In this document: piece after piece, positions 1 to 11,439 of the stretch
Position numbering within the stretch: position 1 is the first letter of the stretch
Layout of the letters: every line of letters starts with the position of its first letter
Position numbers and translations under genes: made by a program
Source of the DNA: Setomelanomma holmii
Taxonomy: Eukaryota; Ascomycota; Dothideomycetes; Pleosporales; Phaeosphaeriaceae
Assembly: GCA_010015745.1 (NCBI GenBank)
Contig: ML978157.1
Coordinates: 101,713-165,712 of the forward strand
Length of the DNA: 64,000 nucleotides
Direction: 5' to 3'
Notes under the pieces: generated by a model
What the model was told of the DNA's origin: nothing
Databases searched by the model: none
What the model saw: the letters and a program-made list of their open reading frames with translations, nothing else

Positions 1-2
1 GC

Positions 3-1061
3 ATTATCAGCACATCGAGTTATGGCGACGGCTTCCAAGTCACGCCCCCGTCCCCCCGCCAAAGCCAGACTACTCATGTCGCGCAACCCCAACCACTGCG
101 TCCTCAGCCTCAGCACGATAATGGTCTCGGCGTAGACGAGTTCGGCCATAACACGAACCGCCTCTCTATCATGCGTCCTCTGCCGCCGGATGAGCCGGAT
201 GAGAATCCTGCACAACGCGCTGAGCGCATCCGATCTTTCTACAAGGAGTACTTCGATGATTCGAAGCCAGAACCCGCTGGCGGACATAATTACACAGACT
301 ACTACGAGGACTACGGTTCGGAGTATCACCAGGATGGAGCTATCTTTGACACACGCTCGCGTGGCTTTGTCGCAGCACAGCCAAATGCACCATTCGCAGC
401 TCCCGTCACTCGCCGGGCGATGACTCCTCCTCCACGCGCACCACCCCGATTCCGAAGCAACACTCAGACCGGACCTCGTGGTCCACACATGTCTAACAGC
501 TCAATGGTGTCTTCGCAATACCAGCCCCGAAACATGTCTTCTATGAGCGGCCGACTACCAGCACCTGGACCTAGGAAACCTCTGCCTCCGCCTTCTGCTC
601 TGTCATCGCTCCCCACGCCAGCCAAGTTGTCCGCGGACGCAATGGTTTTCAACCCACTCGACTTCGCACCACCTGTTTCATTCAGGGAGAGACAGAACGG
701 TATGAGGCCTGATAGCCCGTTGGGAAGCCCAAGGCCATTTAGTCCTTCGGTCCGACCTCACACTCCCCTTGCCAGCTCCTATGATGACTTGGCCGTTATG
801 CCAAGTCCACACATGCTTCGCAAATCAGGTCTATTCACAGGTCTCGACTTTGCGCCGCCACCTCGGTTCCGGGACCCCGGCTCTAACGCCTCAGATGCTG
901 GCTCGATCCGCTCCAATCGCTCAGGCATGTCTGCTGCTGGCCGGTTTGCCGTTGCCAACGGTGCCAACCGCGTCAGCAAGATTCCCAAGGAGATGGTCTT
1001 CACCAAGGACGATATGATGAGCCAGCTCCGACCCAAGCTAGACATGGTCTCGAAGGCGTAG
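3..1061 (+). CDS. 3' part of a conserved fungal protein with a disordered tail (partial, runs off left edge)
   Basis: The frame is open from base 3 to the stop at 1059-1061, so the gene begins outside the window; the first ATG inside is at 171 but need not be the start. The visible part (about 352 residues) is rich in Pro, Ser, Arg and Gly. It contains a short charged segment (RIRSFYKEYFDD), acidic tyrosine-rich stretches, several PPP runs and a more ordered end (SKIPKEMVFTKDDMM). I see no membrane segment or catalytic motif. It resembles the low-complexity cytoplasmic tail of a conserved Pezizomycotina protein of unknown function; that is an impression, not a family assignment. The nearest gene downstream lies 2.1 kb away on the other strand. 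Confidence is good that it is coding and low on function. Confidence 0.75.
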   Translation: MISTSSYGDGFQVTPPSPRQSQTTHVAQPQPLRPQPQHDNGLGVDEFGHNTNRLSIMRPLPPDEPDENPAQRAERIRSFYKEYFDDSKPEPAGGHNYTDYYEDYGSEYHQDGAIFDTRSRGFVAAQPNAPFAAPVTRRAMTPPPRAPPRFRSNTQTGPRGPHMSNSSMVSSQYQPRNMSSMSGRLPAPGPRKPLPPPSALSSLPTPAKLSADAMVFNPLDFAPPVSFRERQNGMRPDSPLGSPRPFSPSVRPHTPLASSYDDLAVMPSPHMLRKSGLFTGLDFAPPPRFRDPGSNASDAGSIRSNRSGMSAAGRFAVANGANRVSKIPKEMVFTKDDMMSQLRPKLDMVSKA

Positions 1062-3221
1062 TGCCTGCCTTTTCCACCAGTTCGACACAGCAACACATAT
1101 CTGATGACAACAATCAGCATCCTCACGCATACACAGGCTCGCTGGCTGAGCTTCACGCCTCCCCTTGATCGATGGATCGACAACGTAAAAGCTCACATAC
1201 ATAGCTCCGCCCTATTGGCGGACGTGACGATTTCCTTCCGAACGGCATAGACAGCGCGTCGGCGACCCATTCTTCACAATTTGAGCTACGACCGTTGCTT
1301 TGTGTAGATGCTTGTTGCACTCCTATTCTCGTTTTCTTCTTCATCGCGACTCCAGCGTACTGTAAATGGTGGTCCGGTCGATTGCTCGCTTCTTAGGGCT
1401 CATACAGCGGTTAGCGGCAATGGTCATGGCGTTAATTGTCTAATTTATATTCTATCCGATAACAATCAGGTGTGAGGGAGGAGGTAGGAAGATTTGTGTG
1501 GGGAGAGAGACTTGAGGGCGATGATGTTTGCATATAGAGTAGGGAATAGGAAATGAAAAGAGGCATTGCAGTTCAGCCTATTTTGTTCCAAATTGATGTT
1601 TGAAGCGCTACATCCATTTCCTACGTGTCGTTTCTGAGTAGGCTAAGTCATCAATATGGTTCGTTCCATCCTCTAATCCATTGCACCAACCAATATCATC
1701 CCAAAAGTAGCACGTCACCATCATTCTTCTATCGAGTCCACACCTTACCTCACCAACAACACGATCCGTCAAATTACACAACCACGAGCTCGAGTCCACT
1801 CATACACAATTGGTCATAGTAAACGAGTCCAATCGCAGCAAAGTAAGGACACAAGCTCACATCGACAAAAGTATGATATCGAGCCTGTCACGTCCTATAA
1901 AACATGAAGCCATAGACTACCCTGCTGTGCCTTAGGCTGGCGTAAGCATTACCACAGTATCTGCTACGTTGCTCATGACTCCCAGCACTGGGTAGGAATA
2001 GTCAGCGTGGAAAGTTAGTCTCATGTCAATATTACACTCAGTTGCTACATAATGACAAGACAAGCCGGTAAGAAGGTGAATAAAAGATTTGTAGCTTTTC
2101 CAAATATGACATTAGGCCCAAACAAGTTATTACTGATAGCAACCTAGGAGTTACTAATAGGCATAACTTGTTGGGCCTTCAGACTTCCACGATTCCTCGA
2201 CCAGTCTTTCTACGATGTATGACTATACTCATAACACACCCTCTCGCCTACCGGTCAAGCTTCCAGTCCAAAACCTGTACATATTTATTACCGCTTTATT
2301 GGAATTTTCGCATATCACGTACGTTGCACCCTCCCTCTGCGCAGCCGCTGGAAAAAGAAGGCAGCCGACGGAGTCTTTGTAGTGCAGCCCAGCAAGTGTA
2401 GCGAGTAGTTCATTGGTGCCGAAACATATCTGTAGGACAGACTCGAGTGACTGATTGGTGGAAGCTGAGGTCGACATCATCGGGCCGAGGTCCTGATTGG
2501 GTGTCAAAAGTGTGGCGCAGTGGTGTACAAGCCAGCTGAGCTCTCAAGAGACCTTTGACAATCGAGCAAAGGGCTAGCGGTAGATAGAGCTGGATTCCCA
2601 GGCTGGGCCAGGTGTGCAGGCATGTTCTGGCAGGTGCTGGGATGGGATGCTTTCGTGGGATGCACGCGAAACACGACCATGCGTTCTAATTCGGCGCCCC
2701 AAGGTCCGTTGGGTAGCATTGCTGCAGACCCAGTCTTGAGAGACCAACCATTGAGCTGCGCTGCGCTGTTATGTCAGCCATGGCTAGTTCCCCACTTCAC
2801 ACCTGGAACTTCTTGCTGACCTGCTGCCACGGACCTCCTAAAGCAAGTCGTATATGGCCAGCCATTAGTCACTGTCCTTGCTTGTGTCAGCCAATACTTC
2901 GTTGTTTCCAACAGTTGACGTCTCCGATCGCTACAAAGAACTCATACCAATGACATTGCGCCAGTTGGCAAGGCATAGTCTTTGAAGGGGGGTTGCATTC
3001 ACAAGTTAGAGGCTACAAGTGCTGCTCGATCAAGTTCAGGTTCGTCTTCGATGCGGCATGCATCAACAGGCTCGATGTCCATCTTCAGCTGGAAGTGACA
3101 AGCCTTGGAATTGTGTTGTGGTACTGCTGCCCCACTGAAAGTGGAATGAACTGGCTGCCTTGGTTGCTCTGAATCCGGTGCACGAGGCTGAGCTCCGGAA
3201 ACCGCTCGAACGGCGCTATAC
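1062..3221. other. intergenic, no gene recognised; holds a palindrome
   Basis: Only short overlapping ORFs occur on both strands, and none resembles a known family. The one structured element is the imperfect palindrome at 2114-2178. The interval lies between two genes that converge on it and should contain both 3' ends. Confidence 0.6.
2114..2178. repeat. 65-nt imperfect palindrome (hairpin-forming)
   Basis: The left arm aggcccaaacaagttat (2114-2130) is the reverse complement of ataacttgttgggcct (2163-2178) apart from one extra A. The pairing continues inward, with a few mismatches, through gatagcaac / gttactaat to a loop at the CCTAGG core (2143-2148). About 27 base pairs can form in all. 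It could be a foldback or MITE remnant, a terminator-like structure or a small-RNA hairpin; the sequence does not decide between them. Confidence 0.7.
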
Positions 3222-5722
3222 CTAGTGTTTCTCCTTCATCTGGCCCTGACTATTGCCTGCACTCACACTAGGCGGCCTATTCTCAAGCTTCGTTCCCCAA
3301 TCACTCTCCTTGTCACCGAGAACCAACTCCAGCGTCCAACCCTGCGTGAAGAAGTCATGCCCGATCCAGTTCTTGGTATACTCCTCGCCATTGAGTTTCG
3401 CGCTTTGGATATATATGTTCTTGTACTCCTTATCGAAGTTGATGTTGCGAATAGTAGAGGTCTTATTTGTGAGCGGGTTGGTGATACCGACACTCTTGAA
3501 GAACGGTGGAATGATGAAGTACACGTTCTGGCCGGGGTTCGGGAAGAGACCAAGCATGCCGAAGATGGTGAATGACGCCATTGCTCCTGAGTCGTCGTTT
3601 CCTGGAAGTCCAGCTTCCGAGTTATTGAAGCGCGATGGGATGTCTAGACTTAATTAGCGACTACGAGTTTGGAATGGCACACCACCTCACTCACAAGAAT
3701 GGGCGCGCTCCGCTGACAGTGCAGGCCTGCCAGCATAGTGCGGCATATACACTGTCAAGAATACCGGCTCGTTGCCGATATCGGCTAGTCCAGACGTGTG
3801 GAAGAAGTCCAGTCTCTTGAGGAATGTTTCTTCACCACCGAGCAATTCGATCACTTTGCCGATATCGTGCGGCACGAAGAACATGTACTCCCAAGCGCTG
3901 CTCTCAAACGTCTCGGACGGATTCGACGTCAATGAGCAAAAGTCTGCAAGAGGACTGCAGGCGATCGGATCTTGATAACCCCAAGTACCATTTAAGTACT
4001 TGGGCTGGAAGAAGCCTGTGAAGTTGGTGTCCACGCCATTGATCGATGACCTTTGATCTACCTTGAACAGATTCTGCCAATTCGCTGATCTGGACAGATA
4101 CTTCGTATACGTATCTTTACCGAGTTCTTTTGCCAGTGTCGCTAGGCTGAAGTCGTTGTAGCTGTACTCTAGTGTCCTCGAGATGCTTCGCGAGTTCGTA
4201 CCGAAGCCAATGGGATCGAAGTCTAGATAGGGAATGTAATTCAGCGTCTTCCAGCTCCTCAATCCGCCGCGACCCTCGATACTCCACTCAAGCGGCTCGT
4301 TCTCGGCATCGTTGGCGATTGCTTCGTATGCGAGCTCCCAATCGATGCCAGTGAGATTTTTGACGTATGCATCAACAAGGACATTGTCAGCATCCGAACC
4401 ACCCTGCGTCCACCCTTTGCATGTGCTCATCATGCAGTCGGGTAGCCATCCACGGTGCTTGTACGTGTCCAGTAGGCTCCGAACCATGTTTGACATCGTG
4501 GTAGGATCTATGATGGTAAGGAAGGGCAGCTGCACCCTCCACATGTCCCAGATGCAATACCAGGAATCAAAATATGGCTCGCTACTCTGCCAATGCGGGT
4601 TCTCGCCTGTATAGTTCTGGGGCGAAATCATCGTCCTGTATACAGCGCTCCAGAAACTGGTCTGCATGCTGTCGTCAACGCCCCCAGCTTCAAGTGATAT
4701 TGGCGCGAGCTTCTTTCGCCATGCTTCCTGGGCCACAGAGACAAGCCCGTCGAAGTCAAAGTTCGGCCCCGGTATCTCCGTCGCAGCATTTTGACAAGCT
4801 TGATCAGTGCTGATGAAGCTGATACCCATTCTGGCGAGTATAGGCCCGGCGAGTGGCCCTTGGAATCGGAGGTAGCCTCCTGCTTGGAGATAGAAGAGAT
4901 TGAAGCCTCTCGTTACATAGATTTCTTTGGGCTCAGTCCCAGCTCGGTTGTTTACCCAGACTCCCGAGTCTTTCACTTTCCCGCCAGAAATATCAAGACA
5001 AAAGTATGCGACATATGAACCAGCACCAAAACTGGGTAAGAATGTGCCATTGCCTTTCATCTGGCCAGTTGCCCCACCATCTTCCGCTTCCACACTGATG
5101 GACGCGTTCTGGCGACTTGCCCAGAGATCCGTGAGGTCAAGCATAATCACCGGATTCATGCTACCGTTGCCGTTTGAAGCATCAGAGAAATTGAAGCGAA
5201 ACAAAGCTGCACGCTCCGAAATGGTCATTTCGGCTTTGATTCCATTTTCCAGTGTGACACCAAAGTGACCCGGTCGCGCTGTGATTGAGTCGTTCTTGTA
5301 GTGCGTAGCTCTCGCTGCAATCGGAAATTTGCAGGTGTTGATGTCGTCGCTTGGGCATAACTGTGGAAAGATGGGGAAGTTGCCCAGACTCGGATTGCCT
5401 CCAGTACCAGAGTCATGTAGCGCAGAAAATCCGGTAATGTTGCTGCCATCGGTTGAGAAGCCTCCAGTGTTCTCGCCGTCCACGTCGGCCACCGCTATGA
5501 TACGATCAGTGATTATGGTTGTCGAGATTTCGATTGTGTCTGACCTTTGACCATGCCATACGGCAATGTTGCGCCAACGAAGACATTGCCGCCGCTCCTA
5601 CTGCCGATCAGTGGGTCAATCCAATCCAAGATGTTCGGTTCCGTTGTTTGTCTCTTGGTCAGTGCAGCCGATATGCCTGTGGCATATTGCGTAAGAACGC
5701 ATAGCTGGACGAGAAATAACAT
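3222..5722 (-). CDS. secreted GH92 alpha-1,2-mannosidase
   Basis: Three exons: 5722-5545, 5494-3695 and 3643-3222, giving 799 residues. Intron 1 (5495-5544, 50 nt) and intron 2 (3644-3694, 51 nt) have GT...AG ends and restore continuous GH92 sequence across each junction. The N-terminus MLFLVQLCVLTQYATGISA looks like a signal peptide, followed by a Lys-Arg site. Family hallmarks are DPLIGSRSGGNVFVGATLPYGM near the N-terminus with AVADVDGENTGG just after it, the WDMWR segment, GWTQGGSDADN, and GLPGNDDSGAM near the C-terminus. Members are calcium-dependent exo-alpha-mannosidases that trim alpha-1,2-linked mannose from glycans or fungal mannoproteins, and full length matches the family. The exact linkage specificity is inferred. 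An 11-bp inverted repeat lies about 140 bp upstream of the start. Confidence 0.93.
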
Positions 5723-5859
5723 TGCGGCTGTCGCCTCTTCGATGAATGGCCAAGGAAGGAGGCTCGGACGCGCTGCTCAGACGCTTCCCATGGGACAGAG
5801 CCTCTGAGTGATTGTCGCACCTGGCGACGTCATTTCGGTGAGACGTCTAATGCTCCTTC

Positions 5860-5908
5860 CCGACTGAGTGATTCCTAATTGCGGGGTAGAGTCTAACCAC
5901 TCAGTCGG
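5860..5908. repeat. perfect 11-bp inverted repeat upstream of the GH92 gene
   Basis: ccgactgagtg (5860-5870) and cactcagtcgg (5898-5908) are exact reverse complements 27 nt apart. The sub-motif ctgagtgatt also occurs near 5804. The element lies 138-186 bp upstream of the mannosidase ATG, so it could be a dimeric regulator site with CGG half-sites. No regulator is assigned. Confidence 0.55.
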
Positions 5909-7300
5909 TAGTGTCATCTCAGGTCACATTTCCTGCCCAAATCCGGAGTTCATATTTCGGGGGTTGAAGATTGTGGTTCTTATATTCTTGCAAGAGGATT
6001 CTTGCCGACATTGGGCTGCCCAGACGAGGCTGCAGTGCTTGGGATCGTTGTGCGTGACTACCTACCCCACCAACAGTCCACCACCAACCCCTGCACCTGC
6101 TGTACCACGGTCAGCACGCCCAGTTTATGCATTAGTAGCAGGCGGCCCATTTCCATTTGTGTAAAGCTATGCAAATTGAGCCGACTGGAGGGGAATGTGT
6201 AGAAACGCAAGAATAGGCGAGCTGCTTTTGCCAGCCTGTGAATTGATGAAGGTCAGGCGAGCAGTGGATTTCATGTTCGCAGATCACATATGACTGTCCA
6301 CTTTAACGGGATGATAAAGGTAGCCCGCGTGTATTCACGCTACCGCACTGGCGTAGGTATAGCTTCTCGTAGTTGTCTGTGGTCTTCGATTAAATAGTCG
6401 TCGTCTTAGGATGTCAAGGGACATCTCTTCTACCATATCTGATTAGCACCTGAACCGCAGAAACAGCGCACAGCATGTACCCACCTAGCCCGGGCGAGAA
6501 TGCATCACCCAAGTCGCATGAAGAGCGAACCGTTGGGCATGCGATGACCTGTATCGAAGGGAGTTTCATCGATCTGATTCTACTGTAGGACTGTCTTCAC
6601 TGCGTCCTCCGAAATTTGGAACCTAAGCATCAGAGAAAGGAGTGCAAGTGGCGAATAAACTTGTCTTTAAATGTCGCCTTGGTCTAGTTATTGGAGGACA
6701 TCCTTTCCAGCGAAGCATGAAAGCCCTTGCTAGGAACGTCTTCGACATCGCAACACGCGACACCTTCATACCGTCATCTAGGTATTGGAGCAATCGTAGC
6801 TTCTGTTCGATGAGCCAATATCACGAATCAGGTAGCTCCTCTGCTTGCATCATTATTGCAGCAATTTCTCGGAAGCGCCGCCTTGTGAGGAAGCTGATAT
6901 CAAGCCATTGTCCCGATTTAGAAGAGCATGTTGAAGCAAGCCTTTCCGAGTTTGGTCATGGTTTGCGCCATGCATACACTTCCAAGCAATCGGCGCAATA
7001 CATACACCGAGTAAGAGAAGGCTATGCAACTGCCCGTTGTAAGGCTAGGATGTGTAAAGCTTTCGTAGCTCGTGTGAACGATGTTGACGAGCTCCGTTTC
7101 CTGCCCAGCTAGATCAACACATCACTCGGGTACAATTCCCGACATTCGGAAGGTGCTATGGAAACAGACTGGAATATGGAAAGCGATCAGGAGATAATAA
7201 TATCATGCTCGGGGACCGTAGACTTCAAAGCTGTCTAGGAACGAGATTCCGCTTTGCTGCAGCCACTGACGGACGACTTCCGTAAACGCAAGCATCGCAT
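5909..7300. other. intergenic, no supported gene
   Basis: This stretch lies between the GH92 5' region and the 3' end of the ABM gene. A 156-codon plus-strand ORF at 6642-7112 begins at GTG, has its first ATG only at 6717 and resembles nothing I know, so it is not called. Confidence 0.5.
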
Positions 7301-7924
7301 TCATGGGTGGGCCATGTCTTTCCTCTCAACGTCCCAGAAATGGTGTATCGGGAGCTCCTCGTACTGTCCGAGGATGGGCGCTTGGTCGCTTACGCCGTTG
7401 CTGTGGCTCTTCTGCCTTGAGGAGAAAGTAACATGGGCTTGCGTGTTGTTCCATCCAGTGAAGATGAGAGCCTCGTGGCTCCCCGTTCTTGCGTCGCAAC
7501 GCCAGCCATGCGCGACCTTGAACGGATTGCTGCCTTGAAGTGCTTGCGCATGCTTCGTTGCAGCCTGATCGAATTCTTCTACACAATCTTCTCGTACAGC
7601 AAGTATCTCCAGTGCTAAAATAGGCGCATCCAGTGGAAGCGAATTCATGCTGTCGAGTTCCACATGGACTGACCACTGAAAGTCAAGCATGCTCTCTTCG
7701 GGGCCCAAAACCTCGTCCCGCTCCGGAGAAGCAAGGAATCTGTGATGCGCATCCAGATTCGGCCATATGCCCAAAATATACAACAACGTGGGGTCCTCGA
7801 TGCAGCTGTAGAATCTGGAGTTGGTCTGTAGTTTACCTCGGACAATCGATAGGCTCTGAAGTAGCTGAGGGTCGTCGGCGGGAAGACCCCTCAATCGCAG
7901 CTGGGTGATCTCCAGAACAGCCAT
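7301..7924 (-). CDS. dimeric alpha-beta-barrel (ABM-like) domain protein
   Basis: Taking the ATG at 7924, the product is 207 residues and begins MAVLEITQLRLRG. It reads as two ABM-type repeats. The first runs through LLYILGIWPNLDAHHRFLAS and ends near HVELD. The second runs from APILALEILAVRED through LIFTGWNNTQAHVTF to a C-terminal HHFWDVE. Fungal two-ABM proteins of about 210 residues are common and are usually annotated as monooxygenase-like or stress-type barrel proteins; substrate and reaction are unknown. The frame stays open upstream to 8197. A longer model is possible: ATG at 8131 spliced over an in-frame 78-nt intron (7978-8055), adding 43 N-terminal residues. I prefer the short form because it starts directly at the first barrel strand. 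Confidence 0.65.
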   Translation of the reverse strand: MAVLEITQLRLRGLPADDPQLLQSLSIVRGKLQTNSRFYSCIEDPTLLYILGIWPNLDAHHRFLASPERDEVLGPEESMLDFQWSVHVELDSMNSLPLDAPILALEILAVREDCVEEFDQAATKHAQALQGSNPFKVAHGWRCDARTGSHEALIFTGWNNTQAHVTFSSRQKSHSNGVSDQAPILGQYEELPIHHFWDVERKDMAHP

Positions 7925-8949
7925 GTTCCAGGTCGTGCGTAAGGTCACGATCTCTCGTATAGCATCCAGATATAGCACTTGAGTAACGGGCAACACGTGC
8001 AGGGAAAGACGATGTAGCCCGGCAGTCAGAAAGCATGCACAGCGGTCGGAAGTACTAGAATAAGGCGGGGCTTGGCATTCCTCCCAGAGTCGAGAAGACG
8101 CAGGCCACTCTGTCACTCCCAACCACACCATGGCCGATGAGGTTGCACCACGAAACAACAGTAGCAGGGCAGCATGCTGTGTTGCTTTCAGCTTCAATAA
8201 TGGCTATTATTAAATTCTTATCACTTCACAGGTGTGACTCAACGAATGACGTTTGGTTCACGTCGCGCCCTTTGGTCAACAGCCGATCACACCCAGTTCA
8301 CCCATCGGCGCACATCACCTGCTTGGCGAGGCTTGTCCCAATCTCGCGATACAAAAATAGGCTACCAGATACTGTTCATGGATACACACTGGGGCAGGGC
8401 GTCTGATGAAACTGCTCCTCTGTGGAACTGCAGTTCTTTCAGGGGCCGACAGCATCGCGACGTGAAGTTGATGTCGCGTCGCAACAATCGTCATCTGCTC
8501 GCAAAGTCTGCCTAGACGGATCGCAAGGCATATACGTTGACGTGCCATAGCCGCACAGCCATTGCAGCCAACGCAGCCATCAACGTTCCGACCGCATACC
8601 GGTGAGTCGCTCAAGCCGGGTGGAAATTCATCCCTGAGATTCCCAGACCCGTTTGGCGACCTCATTTGTTACAATGTCGCACATCAGTCTTCAATTCGCT
8701 GGAGCCTGTTTTCTTACTCGTGTATGCTTGTAGTAAGCGCAGCTGAGCTCGCCGTCTCCTTGGGCCCCGTCACCCCTGATAGACAAGGAGCATCCACACC
8801 CGCGGGGTCGCTCCACGCTGCTGGTCTAAGCCCCCAACTTCGTGGTCCACCTGTCGGGGGCCACTGCATACTGCGATCAAGGAGAGTATATATCGACACA
8901 GGGGAGGGCTGCTCGCGGCCTCGCGTAAGCTGGATCCAAATCCTTCTCT
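7925..8949. other. shared upstream region of the ABM gene (minus) and the Zn2Cys6 gene (plus)
   Basis: No other gene is supported here. It acts as a divergent intergenic region of about 1.0 kb and includes the possible upstream exon of the ABM gene at 8056-8131. Confidence 0.5.
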
Positions 8950-10440
8950 ATGCCATCACAGACTATGGTTTCTCGAGGTCAGAGTATTAACGACAGTTCT
9001 TCAAGCGACTCACCACCGCTGTCGGACGGTCGACCTGGTAGCGCGACACCGTTGCCCCGAAAGCCAATACCTAGAAAAGGCCATACAAAGTCGCGGCGAG
9101 GCTGCTTCAATTGCAAAAGACGTAGAATCAAGTGCAATGAGAGGCATCCAGAATGTAACCACTGCATAAAGGCGGGGCTACATTGCGAGTACCCAGCGAA
9201 CATAATTCAGGCAACACAACGGTCGCCTTTGTCTCCACATCCGCAAGAGGTAGCGAACTTGCGTTCTACGCCAGGCATGTTTGTGAGTATCCTTAGGCAG
9301 CCTCGTTCGACAGCATCTGACCATGACAGTCCATGGCCGACATGCGACTGTTCCACCACTTCCTCATCACTGCATATCCGCATCTGCCCGTCGGTGCAGA
9401 TAAGATCTGGATCACTGTCATACCGAGCTTCGCACACAACGTATGTCGCTTTTCTTCAGCAGCACAAAAACCCTCTTCACGATTGCTCCACCACGGCCAA
9501 AATAAGCTCAAGTCACAGCGCTAGACTAACGACAAATAGTACGAATACCTGATTCATTCAATCCTTGCGCTAGCCGCATCACATCTCGATGCCGTATCAA
9601 ATTCAAGTGTTGCGGAGCAGGCGATTCAACACCGCATATTGGCTGTCAAATCACTCAACGAAGCTCTCTCAGTACCACCAAAGACACGATGCGAGAGAGA
9701 TGCCAGAATGGCAGCGGCTCTAGCACTTGCGTTCCAGTCAAGTCATCTACAAGATGGCATGGCCGAATTCCTGACTATGGTCCGAGGATGCAACCTTATT
9801 GCAGGCGACGAAATGAACGCCGACTCAGCATTTCACGTACGTCACAACACAAACCAAAAATAACCTCATCAGTACTAACGAACCTAAGGCCTTCCGCGAA
9901 GACGGCCACCTCCAAACAATGCGCTCCCGCATCGGCACCTCGCAACTCAACCTCGTCAACCAAGAAGACCTCGACATGGCCAGCATGTCGCTGCACTCCA
10001 TCGAAGACCTCAACATGTCCGACTGGGAGCGGCAATACTGGTCCATCCTCGTGCGCACAGTCGACAACGCCTACTCGCGCCCCGTTGAAACATACACCAC
10101 CTTCGTCACGCTCTACAACACACCGTCACGCTGGACACACGACGAGTTCCAGGCTTTCATCGACCCGAACAACGCCGTTGCGCAGGTTCTGCTCGCGCAT
10201 TTTATAGCCATCCAGGCAATTTTGACCCCAATTTTGTATCTTGAGAGAGTGGGGTTTCAGGGCGTGGATGCGCCAACGTGTGTGCTCGGTTGGATCGAGG
10301 AAATATATAGGAACGTTCCGGGGCATCTGAGAGGGCATGTGCAGTGGCCTAGGCAGGTGGCTCGGTATCCGTTTATGCGATTTCTGGGACAGAGGCAGAT
10401 GGATTGTTTTGATGAGGAGATTCTAGCCTTGGGGAGTTGA
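8950..10440 (+). CDS. Zn2Cys6 transcription factor with fungal regulatory domain
   Basis: Four exons: 8950-9282, 9330-9440, 9540-9836 and 9889-10440 (430 residues). All three introns are phase 0 (47, 99 and 52 nt), with branch-like ctgacc or ctaac near the acceptors. The binuclear zinc cluster has Cys at residues 52, 55, 62, 69, 72 and 79 (C-X2-C-X6-C-X6-C-X2-C-X6-C). It is preceded by the basic HTKSRRGC lead-in typical of the Upc2-like subgroup. After the cluster the protein reads LFHHFLITAYPHL, then YEYLIHSILALAASHLDA, as in the fungal-specific regulatory domain (DUF3468-like) of that group. It is a nuclear DNA-binding regulator; its targets cannot be inferred. A second in-frame ATG (codon 6) could also serve as start. 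Unlinked ORF reading would split this gene into three pieces. Confidence 0.9.
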
Positions 10441-11439
10441 TGGGATGGGGATATGTTGTGGTTTGAATCGGGATTTGGATTGAGCTGGAGGTTGTGTTTG
10501 GTTTGAACTTGTATATCATGATACCCACGACGACCATACAGTCGTCAAGCACTCGCTTTGTTTGTTTTGCATGTATCTCAGCCTTCAGCATTGCAAGAAA
10601 CATCATGAACGAACACCCTTCAACATTTCCTGCGATTGACGAATTGCAGTATTGAGCTGACTAACACAATGTTCTTTACGTACCTACAATTATCTCTTTC
10701 GGCGACCATCATGATCTGCAATCCAAGGTTGGTGCGATGATCTGCGAGAGGCTGCGCCCCGCTGACTTACCAATTTCAGGAATCTTTCGCGAACGGTCAC
10801 GAGAAACTTGGGAGATACAAGTGATTGCTGGAACTTCACGTGCATGTATAGATGGTAATGATCGTATTGCGTGATACTGCAGCGGAGCTTATCGTCGTGC
10901 TTCGCTACTGGCGCAAATTGAGTCACGGGACCTGCGTAAGGCATGCGCAAGGCACGGCTGAGGCAGACTTGTGGTATGGACGAGGCTGTGAATTTCCAGG
11001 GTACTGCGTGAGCTTGTAGGTTTGATTGCTTCTCGATTCGGGTTCTGGATATGGGTCAAGGCAGTTTTAATTCCACGTGCGTTACGGAGCGTCACTCTGG
11101 GGCAGAATACTGGCTGCATAACACAATCAACATAGCAAGAGTTATTGTGATTAATCGATTATTTCCTATGCCTGTGGGCTTTACGTGCCATCCACAAGCA
11201 AACCTGCCAGTAATCCGTAGTAATGCAACCAACAACAAAAAAAAATTTCGAGCGTTGAAAGTCAAATGGCTCCCGTGTAGGGGCAGGGGTATCTCTCCCA
11301 GTGCGCCGTGACCGTGTACCCAATGCAAGCACATCTTTCCGATCCGTAAACGCCATTGATACCAAAAACGATAGCTGCTAGATGGCTGTCGTATCCCACA
11401 GCCCAAAAGGAACGCCCTAAGAATGCTGGAGGGGGTTGC
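10441..11439. other. intergenic between convergent genes
   Basis: Holds the 3' ends of the Zn2Cys6 gene and the phosphatase gene, with a short A-run near 11238. No supported coding sequence. Confidence 0.5.

Noticed and set aside
6642..7112. 156-codon plus-strand ORF
   Set aside because: Starts at GTG, first ATG at 6717, no recognisable domain and no promoter or intron context.
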